The translations under genes were made by a program, and so were the position numbers. Source: Pseudomonas sp. SORT22 (GTDB lineage: Bacteria; Pseudomonadota; Gammaproteobacteria; Pseudomonadales; Pseudomonadaceae). Taken from it: a stretch of 64,000 bases of DNA. This document shows positions 29,210-39,702 of the stretch, in pieces; position 1 is the first letter of the stretch, and each line of letters starts with the position of its first letter. The stretch covers positions 1,240,501 through 1,304,500 of the forward strand of contig NZ_CP071007.1 of assembly GCF_018417635.1 (NCBI RefSeq). The letters are read 5' to 3'. The notes under the pieces were generated by a model. It was not told the DNA's origin and ran no database searches. It saw only the letters and a list, made by a program, of their open reading frames with translations.

Positions 29210-30092
29210 CCAGGGTTTCGATCATTGCCCGGGCGGCGGGCGAGAGGCGGTATCCGCTGCGGCTGACGATGCCGCAGCGGGCGTTGAGGCTATCAAGGTT
29301 GGCCGGCAGGTTGCGCCAGTGCAGGCGCACCAGGCGGCCGTGGTCGATGTCCTCGGCAAAGGCTTCTTCGGTGCCGATGCCAATGGCATCGGTACCCAGC
29401 ACGATTTTCACCAGGGTCGGCAGGTGCTCGGTTTGCACCTGTGGGGCGAAGTCGGTCTTGCCGCTGAGGTTGGCCAGCAGCTTGCGCACCCCCGGCGGGA
29501 TCAGGGTGGTGGCCAGCGGGTAGTCGAACATGTCGTTGGTCGACAGGCTGTCCTTGGCCAGCAGCGGGTGCCCCGGGCGGCAGAAGAACAGGCCGCGGCG
29601 CGGGCTCAGCGCTTGGGTCTGGAAGTTCGGGTCGGCCTCGAAGTGGCGGATATCGGCGACGAAGAATTCGATCTCTTCACGGTTTAGCGCGCGGCTGAGT
29701 TTTTCCCAGTTATCCACGTCGAAGCAGGTGCGCACCTTAGGGTGGGCGGCGAGAAAGCGCGCCACCGCCTGCGGCACCAGGTGCACTGCCGGCGCCGGGC
29801 CGCAGCCAAAGCGCAGCTCGCCGGCATCGAGCTTGGTCATCTGCTGCACCTCGCTGTTGAGCTGAGCCGCGCCTTGCACCAGGCGCAGGGCGTGTTGCAG
29901 CACCACCTGGCCTTCGGGGGTGGGGCGCAGGTCCTTGTTGCCGCGATCGATCAGCACGCAGCCAAACTCTTGTTCCAGGCCCTGGATGCTGCGGCTGAAA
30001 GCCGGTTGGGTGATGCCCATGGCATCGGCGGCGCGGACAAAACTGCGGTGTTCGGTGAGGGCGATGAAGTAACGCAGTTGGCGAAGATCCAT
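29166..30092 (-). CDS. LysR-family regulator of sulfate-ester genes (SftR-like)
   Basis: A 308-aa LysR-type regulator. The N-terminal helix-turn-helix is MDLRQLRYFIALTEHRSFVRAADAMGI; the remainder is a periplasmic-binding-like effector domain. It lies between atsR and atsK, both of which it probably controls, like SftR in P. putida S-313. The name is inferred from location. I start at MDLRQLRYF, the usual LysR start. Confidence 0.85.
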   Translation of the reverse strand: MDLRQLRYFIALTEHRSFVRAADAMGITQPAFSRSIQGLEQEFGCVLIDRGNKDLRPTPEGQVVLQHALRLVQGAAQLNSEVQQMTKLDAGELRFGCGPAPAVHLVPQAVARFLAAHPKVRTCFDVDNWEKLSRALNREEIEFFVADIRHFEADPNFQTQALSPRRGLFFCRPGHPLLAKDSLSTNDMFDYPLATTLIPPGVRKLLANLSGKTDFAPQVQTEHLPTLVKIVLGTDAIGIGTEEAFAEDIDHGRLVRLHWRNLPANLDSLNARCGIVSRSGYRLSPAARAMIETLVSLDRQPEVQVLAG

Positions 30093-30188
30093 ATGCTTTC
30101 CCGGCATTCCAAAAATACGGCGAAGGTATTTGCCGCCGCGCAGGCTCAGGTTTTAAATGCAAGCTCTTATTCCGTCAATGAAGCATCT

Positions 30189-30214
30189 GCTTATTTGTTA
30201 GAGCTTATTTGTAT
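30189..30214. promoter_or_regulatory. Direct repeats upstream of atsK
   Basis: GCTTATTTGT occurs twice with a 14-bp period (30189-30198 and 30203-30212). A related GCTTATTC occurs in the atsB-atsR gap. The repeats lie in the 182-bp gap between the LysR gene and atsK, a candidate site for that regulator. Confidence 0.45.
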
Positions 30215-30274
30215 ATCAATAGAGCAGAGCTTTCATCGGCACTTAGCGCAACCTAGCCAGATGAGGGTCAAACC

Positions 30275-31180
30275 ATGAGCAATGCCGCACGCGCCGTAGT
30301 ACCTGTCACCCATACCCTGGAGATTCACCCGGTGGCCGGGCGCATCGGTGCCGAGATTCGTGGCGTCCAGTTGAGCGCCGACCTTGAACCGGCCGTGATC
30401 GAGGCCATCCAGGCTGCGCTGGTGCAGTACAAGGTGGTGTTCTTCCGCGCCCAGACCCACCTTGATGACCAGGGGCAGGAGGCCTTCGCGCACCTGCTCG
30501 GCGAGCCGATCGCCCACCCGACCGTGCCGGTGCGCGAAGGCACCCGCTACCTGCTTGAGCTTGATGGTGGCGAAGGGCGCCGGGCCAATTCCTGGCACAC
30601 CGACGTGACTTTCGTCGATGCCTACCCCAAGGCGTCGATCCTGCGCTCGGTGGTGGCACCTGAATCCGGCGGCGATACCGTCTGGGCTAACACCGCCACG
30701 GCTTACCAGGACCTTTCCGCTGAGCTGCAGGCCTTGGCGGACCAGCTCTGGGCGGTGCACAGCAACGAGTACGACTACGCCGCCGCCAAACCCAACGTGA
30801 GCCTTGAGCAGCTGGAAAACTACCGCAAGGTCTTCACCTCGACGGTGTACGAAACCGAGCATCCAGTAGTGCGCGTGCACCCGGTCAGCGGCGAGAAAAA
30901 CCTGCTGCTGGGGCACTTCGTCAAACGCATCAAGGGCTACTCGCAGAGCGACTCCGCGCACTTGTTCAACCTGCTGCAAAGCCATGTCACCCGGTTGGAA
31001 AACACCGTACGCTGGCGCTGGCAGGCCGGTGACGTAGCGATCTGGGACAACCGCGCGACCCAGCATTACGCAGTGGACGACTATGGCACCCAGGGCCGGG
31101 TGGTGCGCCGGGTGACTTTGCAGGGCGATGTGCCGGTGGGGGTTGCCGGGCAGCGCAGCCGCACGACTCGCGGGGCTTGA
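30275..31180 (+). CDS. atsK: Alpha-ketoglutarate-dependent alkylsulfatase dioxygenase
   Basis: A 301-aa TauD-family Fe(II)/2-oxoglutarate oxygenase that releases sulfite from alkyl sulfate esters. The iron triad is H108, D110 and H264; R275 and R279 are in place for 2-oxoglutarate and sulfate. Length and numbering agree with the characterised P. putida AtsK. Transcribed alone, divergent from the LysR gene. Confidence 0.95.
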   Translation: MSNAARAVVPVTHTLEIHPVAGRIGAEIRGVQLSADLEPAVIEAIQAALVQYKVVFFRAQTHLDDQGQEAFAHLLGEPIAHPTVPVREGTRYLLELDGGEGRRANSWHTDVTFVDAYPKASILRSVVAPESGGDTVWANTATAYQDLSAELQALADQLWAVHSNEYDYAAAKPNVSLEQLENYRKVFTSTVYETEHPVVRVHPVSGEKNLLLGHFVKRIKGYSQSDSAHLFNLLQSHVTRLENTVRWRWQAGDVAIWDNRATQHYAVDDYGTQGRVVRRVTLQGDVPVGVAGQRSRTTRGA

Positions 31181-31184
31181 AGCC

Positions 31185-31246
31185 ATCGCGGGTCAAGTCG
31201 AGTCGTCGCACCGCCGCTCCCACAGGTGTCCCAAATACCTGTGGGA
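31185..31246. repeat. REP-like sequence and hairpin after atsK
   Basis: ATCGCGGGTCAAG and CGCTCCCACAGG (31185-31226) resemble REP ends, with an extra internal segment. TCCCACAGGT (31218-31227) and ACCTGTGGGA (31237-31246) form a perfect 10-bp stem. It lies between convergent atsK and oprD and may end both transcripts. It also marks the right edge of the sulfate-ester module. Confidence 0.65.
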
Positions 31247-31264
31247 ACTGGCGTAGCAGCAGAT

Positions 31265-32512
31265 TCAGAGAATACCGATCGGATAACTGATGATCAGCCG
31301 GTTCTCGTCAAAGGCGTTGGTGCTGTAGTCCCGGCGCATGGTCGAGTTGCGCCATTTCAGCGACAGGCTCTTCAAGGTCCCGGACTGGATTACATAAGCC
31401 AGCTCCGATTCCCGCGCCCATTCCTTGCCATCGGTGATGGCGCCGGTATGCACGTTGTCGCCGCTGATGTAGCGGTTCATCAGGGTCAGCCCGGGCACGC
31501 CGAGGGCGGCGAAGTTGTAGTCGTGACGCAACTGCCAGGAGCGCTCCTGGGCGTTGTCGAAGCTTGAGTTGTAGCTGTCGTTGGCCAGGGTGCCACCACT
31601 GGTGCCATTTACCCGCATCCAGGCATCGTCGCCGCTGACTTTCTGCAGGCCGACATAGAAGGTACTGGCGCCGTACTTGGCCGAGAGCATTGCCGAGGCA
31701 GTGCGGTTGTCCAGTTTGCCTGCGCGTTCGGCGCCGTCTTCCTTGCCGATGAAGTAGCCGAGGTTGGCGCCCAGGGTCCAGTCGCCCAGCGGCTGGCTGT
31801 GCACCAGGTTGAGGTACTGCTGGTTGTAGATGTCCTTGAGCTCGGCGTTCCACAAACCGATCATCGTGCGCTTGTCGTTGAAGCTGTATTCGCCACCGGC
31901 AAAGTTGAAACGGTCGGAGGTGAAGGCCGCGCGGCCGTTCATCGACATGTCTTCCATGCTCGCATCGTTACGCGGGCTGTTGCCGCGAAACTGCCCGGCA
32001 TACAGGGTCAGGCCGGCGATTTCCTGCGAGGTGAGCTGGCCGCCACGGAAGGTCTGCGGCAGCGAGCGGCCGTCGTCGGAGCGCAGGATCGGCAGCACCG
32101 GCATCCATTCGCCAACCTTAAGCTCAGTGTTGGAGATCTTCGCCTTCAGCGCCACCCCCAGGCGGCCGAAGTCGTCGGCCGGGCGGCCATCATCGTGCAC
32201 CGGCAGCAGGTGGGTACCCGCTGTGCCCTTGCCGCCATCGAGCTTGACCGAGTACAGGCCCAATACATCCACGCCAAAACCGACCAGGCCCTGAGTAAAG
32301 CCGGAGCGGGCGTCGAGGATGAAACTCTGGGTCCATTCTTCGCCCTTGCCCTGGGGGTTGGCCGGGTCGACGAAGTTGCGGTTGATGTAAAAGTTGCGCA
32401 GGTTGAGGCTGGCCTTGGCGTCCTCGACAAAGCCGCCTTCGGCCGCGAGGGCGGGCAGGGCGCAAGTCATGGCCAGCAAGCCGGGAAGCAGGTGTCGTGC
32501 GGGTGTGGTCAT
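31265..32512 (-). CDS. OprD/BenF-family outer-membrane porin
   Basis: A 415-aa OprD-type substrate-specific porin. A signal peptide ends at PALAAEGG (about residue 24), followed by FVEDAKASLNLRNFYINR, the conserved family opening, and an 18-strand barrel with many alternating aromatic residues. The locus between pca and ttg genes in KT2440 holds, as I recall, a BenF-like porin, so an aromatic acid is a reasonable substrate. Adjacency to atsK alone could suggest sulfate esters instead. A PcaR-like site lies upstream. Confidence 0.9.
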   Translation of the reverse strand: MTTPARHLLPGLLAMTCALPALAAEGGFVEDAKASLNLRNFYINRNFVDPANPQGKGEEWTQSFILDARSGFTQGLVGFGVDVLGLYSVKLDGGKGTAGTHLLPVHDDGRPADDFGRLGVALKAKISNTELKVGEWMPVLPILRSDDGRSLPQTFRGGQLTSQEIAGLTLYAGQFRGNSPRNDASMEDMSMNGRAAFTSDRFNFAGGEYSFNDKRTMIGLWNAELKDIYNQQYLNLVHSQPLGDWTLGANLGYFIGKEDGAERAGKLDNRTASAMLSAKYGASTFYVGLQKVSGDDAWMRVNGTSGGTLANDSYNSSFDNAQERSWQLRHDYNFAALGVPGLTLMNRYISGDNVHTGAITDGKEWARESELAYVIQSGTLKSLSLKWRNSTMRRDYSTNAFDENRLIISYPIGIL

Positions 32513-32670
32513 CGTCAGTTGTCTCTTGTTTTTATGTAAGCCGAAGCCATCCGCTGCGACGCTTGGAGGTCACAGGCCGGGCTACGATCTTTGGGAGTAC
32601 GCTTTGGAAAAGCTGCGAAGCGATGGTGCGGCGGCGGGCGGGGATGAATCAATTCGTTACGGGCGGAATT

Positions 32671-32685
32671 GGGCGATAATCGAAC
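32671..32685. promoter_or_regulatory. PcaR-like site upstream of the OprD-family porin
   Basis: On the minus strand it reads GTTCGATTATCGCCC, 13 of 15 matches to the PcaR consensus, including the whole left part GTTCGAT. It lies about 160 bp upstream of the porin start. The match is seen; regulation is inferred. Confidence 0.45.
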
Positions 32686-32763
32686 GGTAACTGTTTGGTT
32701 AATTCCTTGGCCCGGGGTTACAAAAGGCTCTTCATGCAATCCTGAGATCTATGATTTTTGTGG

Positions 32764-32917
32764 TTGGGTTTGCAAGCTTATCCATTTGATGTGGCGCGGC
32801 TGCCGGCCCCTTCCGCCCTTACGGCGGCCTACTTCTTCCCAAGAGAAAAGTAGGCCGCCGTAAAGGCGGAAGGGGCAAGCAGCAGCGCCACAACGAATGG
32901 ATAAGCTCGCAAACCCA
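32764..32917. repeat. Long palindromic element with about 70-bp arms
   Basis: The left arm (32764-32837) and the complement of the right arm (32848-32917) share nearly all bases. The inner parts are TTACGGCGGCCTACTT and GCCCCTTCCGCC; the outer part is AGCTTATCCATT. About eight mismatches occur over the arms, with a short loop CTTCCCAAG. It has no coding capacity. It resembles dispersed intergenic elements of Pseudomonas; mobilisation by an outside transposase is inference. Confidence 0.75.
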
Positions 32918-32957
32918 CATCTAAACCCTACACCCGGAACTCCCCAAATAACCATAA

Positions 32958-32985
32958 TAAAAAGCCCACCGCCAAGGGTGGGCTC
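32958..32985 (-). terminator. Intrinsic terminator of ttgABC
   Basis: On the minus strand AGCCCACC and GGTGGGCT form a stem followed by TTTTTATTA. It lies 20 bp after the ttgC stop. Confidence 0.9.
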
Positions 32986-33002
32986 TTCTACAGCACAGGG
33001 AC

Positions 33003-34457
33003 TCAGCCTTTCGGCGTCTGGACCGCTGCCTGCTGCTGCGCCTGACCGGTCTGCTCGTACCAGCCGCCACCGAGGGCCTTGTACAGGTTGACCTCGCTGA
33101 CCAGCTGCGACAGGCGATCGCTGATCAACGACTGCTGGGTGTTGAACAGCTGACGCTGGGCGTCGAGGAAGGTCAGGTTGCTGTCGATACCGATGCGGTA
33201 GCGACGCTCGGCCAGGCGGTAGTAGTCCTGGTTGGCGGCAACCAGATCACGCTGGGCCTGCAACTGCTGGTTGAAGGTCTGGCGCGCGGCGAGGCCATCG
33301 GAGACTTCCTGGAAGGCGGTCTGGATGGTTTTCTCGTATTTCGCGACGTTGATGTCCTTCTGGATCTTCGAGTAGTCGAGGCTGGCGCGCAGGGCACCGG
33401 CGTTGAAGATCGGCAGGTTGATCTGCGGCTGGAACAGCCAGGTGCCCGAACCACCCTTGAACAGGCCGCCCATGTCCGGGCTCAGGGTGCCGGCATTGGC
33501 GGTCAGGCTGATGCTCGGGAAGAACGCTGCGCGGGCGGCGCCAATGTTGGCATTGGCGGCCTTGAGCAGGTGTTCGGCTTCCTGGATGTCTGGCCGGCGT
33601 TGCAGCAGGTCGGACGGCAGGCCCGCCGGCACTTCGGCCAGCAGGTCGCTGTCGAGCTTCTGCGCGGTCGGCAGGTTGGCCGGCACGCCGGTGCCGAGCA
33701 GCACGGTCAGGCTGTTGAGGTCCTGAGCAACCTGGCGCTGGAACTGCGCCAGCTTGACCCGCGCGCCCTCAACCGAGGTGCGTGCCTGGCTCAGGTCCAG
33801 AGCCGAGGCCACCCCCACTTCATTGCTACGCGCGGTCAGCTGATAGCTTTCCTCGTAGGTCTTGAGGGTGTCTTCGGTCAGCTTGAGCAGTGCCTGGTCG
33901 GCCTGCCAGGTGAAGTAGGCGTTGGCCACACTGGCCACCAGGCTGATCTGCGTCGAGCGCCGGGCTTCTTCGCTGGACAGGTAGTTCTCCAGCTGTTGTT
34001 CGGTCAGGCTGCGCACCCGGCCGAACAGGTCCAGCTCATAGGCGCTGACCCCGAGGGTCGCCGAGTACTGGCTGGTGATGCCCGATTCGCCGGTTTGCGA
34101 CATGTTCGCCGGCATCCGCTGGCGGCTGCCGCTGCCATTGGCCGAAACCGCCGGGAACAGGTCGGCACGCTGGATGCGGTATTGCGCACGGTAGGCATCG
34201 ATGTTCAGCGCCGCGACCTTGAGGTCGCGGTTGTTGACCAGCGCGGTCTGGATCAATTGCTGCAGCGCCGGGTCATGGAAGAACTGACGCCAGCCCTGTT
34301 CGGCGGCGGCCACCTCGGCCGACTCGGTCGGCGAGTAGGCAGGGCCTTGCGGCCACTGCGCGGCCACCGGCGATTCCGGGGTCTGGTAGTCAGGGATCAG
34401 CGAGCAGCCGCCAAGAATGAAAGCGGTTACTGCCAGGGACAACAGGGACTTACTCAT
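33003..34457 (-). CDS. ttgC: Outer-membrane channel lipoprotein TtgC (OprM family)
   Basis: A 484-aa TolC-type channel of the TtgABC pump. The lipobox is LGGC with C18, giving a lipid-anchored barrel. Two related halves each contain helix-rich repeats ([17 protein letters not shown] and [16 protein letters not shown]). Length equals TtgC of P. putida. Overlaps ttgB by 4 bp. Confidence 0.95.
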   Translation of the reverse strand: MSKSLLSLAVTAFILGGCSLIPDYQTPESPVAAQWPQGPAYSPTESAEVAAAEQGWRQFFHDPALQQLIQTALVNNRDLKVAALNIDAYRAQYRIQRADLFPAVSANGSGSRQRMPANMSQTGESGITSQYSATLGVSAYELDLFGRVRSLTEQQLENYLSSEEARRSTQISLVASVANAYFTWQADQALLKLTEDTLKTYEESYQLTARSNEVGVASALDLSQARTSVEGARVKLAQFQRQVAQDLNSLTVLLGTGVPANLPTAQKLDSDLLAEVPAGLPSDLLQRRPDIQEAEHLLKAANANIGAARAAFFPSISLTANAGTLSPDMGGLFKGGSGTWLFQPQINLPIFNAGALRASLDYSKIQKDINVAKYEKTIQTAFQEVSDGLAARQTFNQQLQAQRDLVAANQDYYRLAERRYRIGIDSNLTFLDAQRQLFNTQQSLISDRLSQLVSEVNLYKALGGGWYEQTGQAQQQAAVQTPKG

Positions 34458-37400
34458 TGCCCGGCCTCATAGCGTGGAGTTTCAGGGGTGGCGTCCTCTT
34501 CGGGCTTCTTGCTACCGAACAGCGACGACACACTTACGAAGAACAATGGCACCCAGAAGATCGCCAGTACCGTGGCGGTGATCATGCCGCCGATCACCCC
34601 GGTACCGATGGCGTGCTGGCTACCCGAGCCTGCACCGCTGGAAATGGCCAACGGTACCACGCCGAGGATGAACGCCAGCGAGGTCATGATGATCGGCCGC
34701 AGACGCATCCGGCAGGCTTCGATGGCCGCGTCGATCAGGCTGCGGCCCTGCTCGTGCAGCTCTTTGGCGAACTCGACGATCAGGATCGCGTTCTTCGCCG
34801 CCAGGCCGATGGTGGTCAACAGACCCACCTGGAAATACACGTCGTTGGACAACCCGCGAAGGCTGGTGGCCAGCAGCGCACCGATGATCCCCAGCGGTAC
34901 CACGAGCATGACCGCGATCGGGATCGACCAGCTTTCATACAGCGCTGCCAGACAGAGGAACACCATCAGCAGCGACAGGGCGTACAGCGCTGGCGCCTGG
35001 GAGCCGGACAGCCGCTCCTCGTACGACAGGCCCGTCCATGAGTAACCGATACCCGCCGGCAGTTGCGCGGCCAGGCGCTCGACCTCAAGCATGGCTTCAC
35101 CGGTACTGTAGCCAGGGGCTGGTGCACCGAGGATTTCCATGGCTTCGACACCGTTGTAACGCGACAGCTTCGGTGCACCGTAGATCCACTCGCCCTTGGC
35201 GAAGGAGGAGAACGGCACCATCTCGCCGGCGGCGTTGCGCACGAACCACTTCTGCAGGTCTTCCGGGCTCATCCGTGCACCGGCTTCACCCTGGATGTAG
35301 ACCTTCTTGACCCGACCGCGGTCGATGAAGTCGTTGACGTAGCTGGCACCCAGGGCAATCGACAGGGTGTTGTTGATGTCGGCGATGGTCACGCCCAGGG
35401 CACTGGCGCGCTCGTCGTCGACGGTCAGCTGGTACTGCGGTTCATCGTTCAGGCCGTTCGGGCGCACTGCCGAGAGGATCTTGCTTTGCGCAGCCATGCC
35501 GAGGAACTGGTTACGCGCCTGCATCAGTTTTTCGTGGCCGACACCGGCACGGTCTTGCAGGAACACGTCGAAACCGGTGGCGTTACCCAGCTCCAGTACT
35601 GCAGGCGGGGCAAAGGCGAACACCATCGCGTCGCGGAAGCTGAAGAAATGCTGCTGGGCACGGTTGGCCAGGTTGAACACGTTGTTCTCGGCCGAACGTT
35701 CGCCCCATGGCTTGAGCATAATGAAGGCCATGCCCGAGCTCTGGCCGCGACCGGCGAAGTTGAAGCCGTTGACGGTGAACACCGAGGCAACGGTATCGGC
35801 TTCCTTGTCGAGCAGGTAGCTGCGCATCTCGTCGATCACCACCTGGGTGCGCTCGGCGCTGGAACCGGCCGGGGTCTGCACCTGGGCAAACAGTACGCCC
35901 TGGTCTTCTTCAGGCAGGAACGCCGTCGGAATGCGGGTGAACAGCCAGATCATGCCGACCACGATCAGCAGGTAGGCCAGCAGGTACGGGGCCTTGTGCC
36001 GCAGCATGTTGCCGACGCCGCGCTCGTAGCTGCGCACGCTGCGGTCGAAGTTGCGGTTGAACCAGCCGAAGAAGCCGCGCTTGGCAACGTGGTGCTCGCC
36101 CTTGGCAATCGGCTTGAGCATGGTCGCGCACAGTGCCGGGGTGAAGATCAGTGCCACCAGTACCGACAGGGCCATGGCCGAGACGATAGTGATGGAGAAC
36201 TGTTTATAAATCACACCGGTGGAGCCGCCGAAGAAGGCCATGGGCAGCAGTACCGCCGACAGCACCAGGGCGATACCGACCAGGGCGCCCTGGATCTGGC
36301 CCATGGACTTCTTGGTCGCTTCCTTGGGTGACAGCCCTTCTTCGGACATTACCCGCTCGACGTTCTCCACCACGACGATGGCATCGTCCACCAGCAAGCC
36401 GATGGCCAGTACCATGCCGAACATGGTCAGGGTGTTGATGCTGAAATCGAACGCCGCAAGAATCCCGAACGTACCCAGCAATACCACCGGTACGGTCATG
36501 GTGGTGATGATGGTGGCGCGGAAGTTCTGCAGGAACAGGTACATCACCAGGAACACCAGCACGATCGCTTCGATCAGGGTGTGGATTACCCCGCTGATCG
36601 ACTCGGTCACCACTGGCGTGGTGTCATACGGGAACACCGCCTTCATGCCTTCCGGGAAGAACGGTTCCAGGTCGGTGATGGTCTGGCGCAGGGCCTTGGC
36701 GGTATCCAGGGCGTTGGCGCCGGTGGCCAGTTTCACCGCAAGGCCAGAGGCCGGCTTGCCGTTGAACTGGGCGCTGATTGCGTAGTTTTCACCACCCAGG
36801 CCGACCTCGGCGACATCGCTCAGGCGCACCTGGGAGCCGTCACGGTTGACCTTGAGCAGGATCTTCTCGAACTGCTCGGCGGTCTGCAGGCGGGTCTTGC
36901 CGATGATCGTGGCGTTCAGCTGGGTACCCGGCAGGGCAGGCAGGCCGCCGAGCTGGCCGGAGGACACCTGGACGTTCTGCGCGGCCACGGCGGTACGCAC
37001 ATCGACCGGAGTCAGCTGATACTTGTTCAGCTTGGCCGGATCGAGCCAGATGCGCATGGCGTACTGCGCACCGAATACCTGGAAGTCACCGACACCGGCA
37101 GTGCGCGAGATCGGGTCCTGCATGTTGGAGACGATGTAGTTGGCCAGGTCGTCCTTGGACATGCTGCCGTCTTCGGACACCAGGCCGATCACCAGCAGGA
37201 AGTTCTTCACCGCCTTGGTCACGCGGATACCCTGTTGCTGCACTTCTTGCGGCAGCAGCGGGGTGGCCAGGTTGAGCTTGTTCTGCACCTGGACCTGCGC
37301 GGTATCGGGGTTGGTACCCTGCTCGAAGGTCGCGGTAATGGTCATGCTGCCGTCGGAGTTACTTTCCGACGACACATAACGCAGGTTGTCGATACCGTTG

Positions 37401-37606
37401 AGCTGCTGCTCGATCACCTGCACCACGGTGTCCTGCACGGTCTGCGCCGAAGCGCCCGGGTAGGTCACGGCGATGGCGATGGCCGGCGGCGCGATGCTCG
37501 GGTACTGGTTGATCGGCAACTTGAGGATCGACAAGGCGCCGACCAGCATGATCACCAAGGCGATCACCCAGGCAAAGATCGGGCGATCGATAAAGAATCT
37601 CGACAT
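34454..37606 (-). CDS. ttgB: RND multidrug efflux pump TtgB
   Basis: A 1050-aa hydrophobe/amphiphile RND transporter of the inner membrane, MexB/AcrB type, exporting antibiotics, plant flavonoids and solvents. The proton-relay pair is in [10 protein letters not shown] (about residues 407-408) in TM4. Two large periplasmic loops and 12 helices fit the family length. Starts 3 bp after the ttgA stop. Confidence 0.97.
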   Translation of the reverse strand: MSRFFIDRPIFAWVIALVIMLVGALSILKLPINQYPSIAPPAIAIAVTYPGASAQTVQDTVVQVIEQQLNGIDNLRYVSSESNSDGSMTITATFEQGTNPDTAQVQVQNKLNLATPLLPQEVQQQGIRVTKAVKNFLLVIGLVSEDGSMSKDDLANYIVSNMQDPISRTAGVGDFQVFGAQYAMRIWLDPAKLNKYQLTPVDVRTAVAAQNVQVSSGQLGGLPALPGTQLNATIIGKTRLQTAEQFEKILLKVNRDGSQVRLSDVAEVGLGGENYAISAQFNGKPASGLAVKLATGANALDTAKALRQTITDLEPFFPEGMKAVFPYDTTPVVTESISGVIHTLIEAIVLVFLVMYLFLQNFRATIITTMTVPVVLLGTFGILAAFDFSINTLTMFGMVLAIGLLVDDAIVVVENVERVMSEEGLSPKEATKKSMGQIQGALVGIALVLSAVLLPMAFFGGSTGVIYKQFSITIVSAMALSVLVALIFTPALCATMLKPIAKGEHHVAKRGFFGWFNRNFDRSVRSYERGVGNMLRHKAPYLLAYLLIVVGMIWLFTRIPTAFLPEEDQGVLFAQVQTPAGSSAERTQVVIDEMRSYLLDKEADTVASVFTVNGFNFAGRGQSSGMAFIMLKPWGERSAENNVFNLANRAQQHFFSFRDAMVFAFAPPAVLELGNATGFDVFLQDRAGVGHEKLMQARNQFLGMAAQSKILSAVRPNGLNDEPQYQLTVDDERASALGVTIADINNTLSIALGASYVNDFIDRGRVKKVYIQGEAGARMSPEDLQKWFVRNAAGEMVPFSSFAKGEWIYGAPKLSRYNGVEAMEILGAPAPGYSTGEAMLEVERLAAQLPAGIGYSWTGLSYEERLSGSQAPALYALSLLMVFLCLAALYESWSIPIAVMLVVPLGIIGALLATSLRGLSNDVYFQVGLLTTIGLAAKNAILIVEFAKELHEQGRSLIDAAIEACRMRLRPIIMTSLAFILGVVPLAISSGAGSGSQHAIGTGVIGGMITATVLAIFWVPLFFVSVSSLFGSKKPEEDATPETPRYEAGQ

Positions 37607-37609
37607 GGT

Positions 37610-38761
37610 TTACTCCCCTTTGGCCCCTGCAGTCGTTGCATTGGCCTGGGTTGGCTGGGCAGGCTTGACGTTGGTGGCTTCGCTGACCTTGACCTCGACG
37701 CCCGGCTTGACGAACTGCAGGCCTTCGGTGATCAGGCGGTCGCCCGGGTTCAGGCCTTCCTCGATCAGCCAGTCGCTACCGACGGTACGGCTGGCCTTGA
37801 GCTGACGCAGCTCGACCTTGTTGTCCTTGTTGACGATCAACGCGGTCGGCTGGCCCTTGAGGTCGCGGGTCACGCCTTGCTGTGGCGCGAGGATGGCGGC
37901 GCTGTTGACCCCGGCAGCCAGGCGCGCATGCACGAACATGCCCGGCAGCAGGTTGTGCTCGGGGTTGGGGAACACGGCGCGCAGGGTCACGGAGCCGGTG
38001 GTCTGGTCAACCGAGACTTCGGAGAACTCCAGGCGACCTTCCTTGGCGTAGGTGCTGCCGTCTTCCAGGGTCAGGGTGACCTTGGCGGCGTTGTCGCCGA
38101 CCTTCTGCAACTGGCCGCTTTCCAGCTCGCGGCGCAGTTTGAGCAGCTCGGCCGAGGACTGGGTGACGTCGACATAGATCGGGTCGAGCTGCTGGATAAC
38201 GGCCATGGCTTCGGCCTGGCCGTTGTTGACCAGCGCGCCTTCGGTTACCGAAGAGCGGCCGATACGGCCGCTGATAGGCGCCAGGACCTTGGTGTAGCGC
38301 AGGTCGATCTGGGCACTGCGCAGCGAGGCTTCAGCCTGCAAACGTTTGGCTTGGGCGTCGTCGTATTCCTGGCGGCTGACAGCCTGTTCGTTGACCAGCT
38401 GCTTGTAACGCTCGGACAGCGAACGGGTCGATTGCAGGTTGGCCTGGGCGCTGTTCAGGGTCGCCTCGTACACCGACGGGTCGATCTGGTACAGCTGCTG
38501 GCCGTCTTTGACCTCGCTGCCTTCCTTGAACAGACGTTTGAGAATGATGCCGTTGACCTGTGGGCGAACCTCGGCGATGCGGTACGCAGTGGTACGGCCG
38601 GGGAGGTCGGATGTCAGGGTATAGGCCTGGGTTTGCAGGGTTACGACGCCGACCTGAGGAGCTTGCGCCGCAGGCGCCGCCTCTTCCTTTTTACAGCCGC
38701 TGAGCAGTGTTGCCAGGGCGACGGCGGAAACCAGAGCGGTAACAGCTGGCTTGAATTGCAT
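37610..38761 (-). CDS. ttgA: Periplasmic adaptor lipoprotein TtgA
   Basis: A 383-aa membrane-fusion protein linking TtgB to TtgC. The lipobox LLSGC places the lipidated C23 after a 22-residue signal. Lipoyl halves (TTAYRIAEVRPQVNGIIL and LAPISGRIGRSSV) flank an alpha-hairpin. I start at MQFKPAV; a longer frame to 38797 overlaps the leader. Confidence 0.95.
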   Translation of the reverse strand: MQFKPAVTALVSAVALATLLSGCKKEEAAPAAQAPQVGVVTLQTQAYTLTSDLPGRTTAYRIAEVRPQVNGIILKRLFKEGSEVKDGQQLYQIDPSVYEATLNSAQANLQSTRSLSERYKQLVNEQAVSRQEYDDAQAKRLQAEASLRSAQIDLRYTKVLAPISGRIGRSSVTEGALVNNGQAEAMAVIQQLDPIYVDVTQSSAELLKLRRELESGQLQKVGDNAAKVTLTLEDGSTYAKEGRLEFSEVSVDQTTGSVTLRAVFPNPEHNLLPGMFVHARLAAGVNSAAILAPQQGVTRDLKGQPTALIVNKDNKVELRQLKASRTVGSDWLIEEGLNPGDRLITEGLQFVKPGVEVKVSEATNVKPAQPTQANATTAGAKGE

Positions 38762-38861
38762 GAAGATCCTCGGGTCGCAAGAGCTGAAGACGCTCAAGAA
38801 TAATGGAAAGGGTGCGCTATAAAAAATGCTGTCGAGTGGATAAATAGCTTGCTAAGGAATA

Positions 38862-38888
38862 TACTTACATTCATGGTTGTTTGTAAAT
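38862..38888. promoter_or_regulatory. TtgR operator
   Basis: TACTTACATTC ... TTTGTAAATA, with imperfect arms TTACA/TGTAA, matches the operator I recall in the P. putida ttgA-ttgR gap. It overlaps both divergent promoters, so the repressor controls ttgABC and itself. It lies 101 bp upstream of ttgA and 132 bp upstream of ttgR. Confidence 0.8.
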
Positions 38889-39020
38889 ACCTCGCAGGCG
38901 ACGTGTTCAGCCAATGCGAGCCCCCAAATTAATACAGCCGGTAACAGCCTGCAGAGGCTGACCCGGCCCGACTCCCAGGCACCCTGCGTGCGTGCCCGGG
39001 CCTGATGAGGTTGTACTGCC

Positions 39021-39653
39021 ATGGTCCGTCGAACCAAAGAAGAAGCCCAGGAAACCCGCGCCCAGATTCTCGAAGCTGCGGAAAAGGCCTTCTACAAGCG
39101 CGGGGTAGCGCGTACCACCCTGGCCGATATCGCCAAGGAGGCGGGTGTGACCCGCGGTGCTATCTACTGGCACTTCAACGACAAGGCCGAACTGGTGCAG
39201 GCCATGCTCGACAGCCTGCACGAGCCGCTGGACGCCCTGGCCCGGGCCAGCGAAAGCGAGGATGAACTCGACCCGCTCGGCTGCATGCGCAAGCTGCTGG
39301 TACGCTTGATGCACCAGATGGTGCTCGATCCGAAGACCCGGCGAATCAATGAAATTCTGCATCACAAATGCGAGTTCACCGATGATATGTGCGAGATCCG
39401 CCAGCAACGGCAGGCCTCGACGATCGAATGTCATGCCCATATTGCGTTGTCGCTGGGCAATGCAGTCAAGCGCGGGCAACTGCCCGCCGACGTGGACCCA
39501 GAGCGCGCAGCGCTGGCCATCTATGCCTATATAGACGGACTGATTCGCCGCTGGCTACTGCTGCCCGACAGCTTCGACCTGCTCAACCAGGCCGAGCAGT
39601 GGATCGATACCGGGCTGGATATGCTGCGCTTGAGCCCCGCCTTGCGCAAATGA
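39021..39653 (+). CDS. ttgR: TetR-family repressor TtgR
   Basis: A 210-aa repressor that releases the ttgABC promoter on binding antibiotics and flavonoids. The N-terminal helix-turn-helix is [22 protein letters not shown] (split around residues 32-53). The ligand pocket region includes [10 protein letters not shown]. Length equals P. putida TtgR. Divergent from ttgABC. Confidence 0.96.
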   Translation: MVRRTKEEAQETRAQILEAAEKAFYKRGVARTTLADIAKEAGVTRGAIYWHFNDKAELVQAMLDSLHEPLDALARASESEDELDPLGCMRKLLVRLMHQMVLDPKTRRINEILHHKCEFTDDMCEIRQQRQASTIECHAHIALSLGNAVKRGQLPADVDPERAALAIYAYIDGLIRRWLLLPDSFDLLNQAEQWIDTGLDMLRLSPALRK

Positions 39654-39702
39654 GACTTTGTGAAGCTTTGTGATCATTTGTTTCCACGTCAGTTATAAGG
39701 TC

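Larger units (their letters stand above)
32513..33002. other. Intergenic region between oprD and ttgC
   Basis: No gene supported in 490 bp. It holds the likely oprD promoter region, a PcaR-like site (32671-32685), a long palindromic repeat (32764-32917) and the ttgABC terminator (32958-32985). Short frames of 60-75 codons here lack start signals and overlap the repeat. Confidence 0.6.

Noticed and set aside
32515..32955. Several 60-75-codon frames between oprD and ttgC
   Set aside because: They overlap the palindromic element and lack start signals.
36581..38803. A 740-codon plus-strand frame opposite ttgB and ttgA
   Set aside because: Shadow of the pump genes; it crosses the gene boundary and has no recognisable domain.
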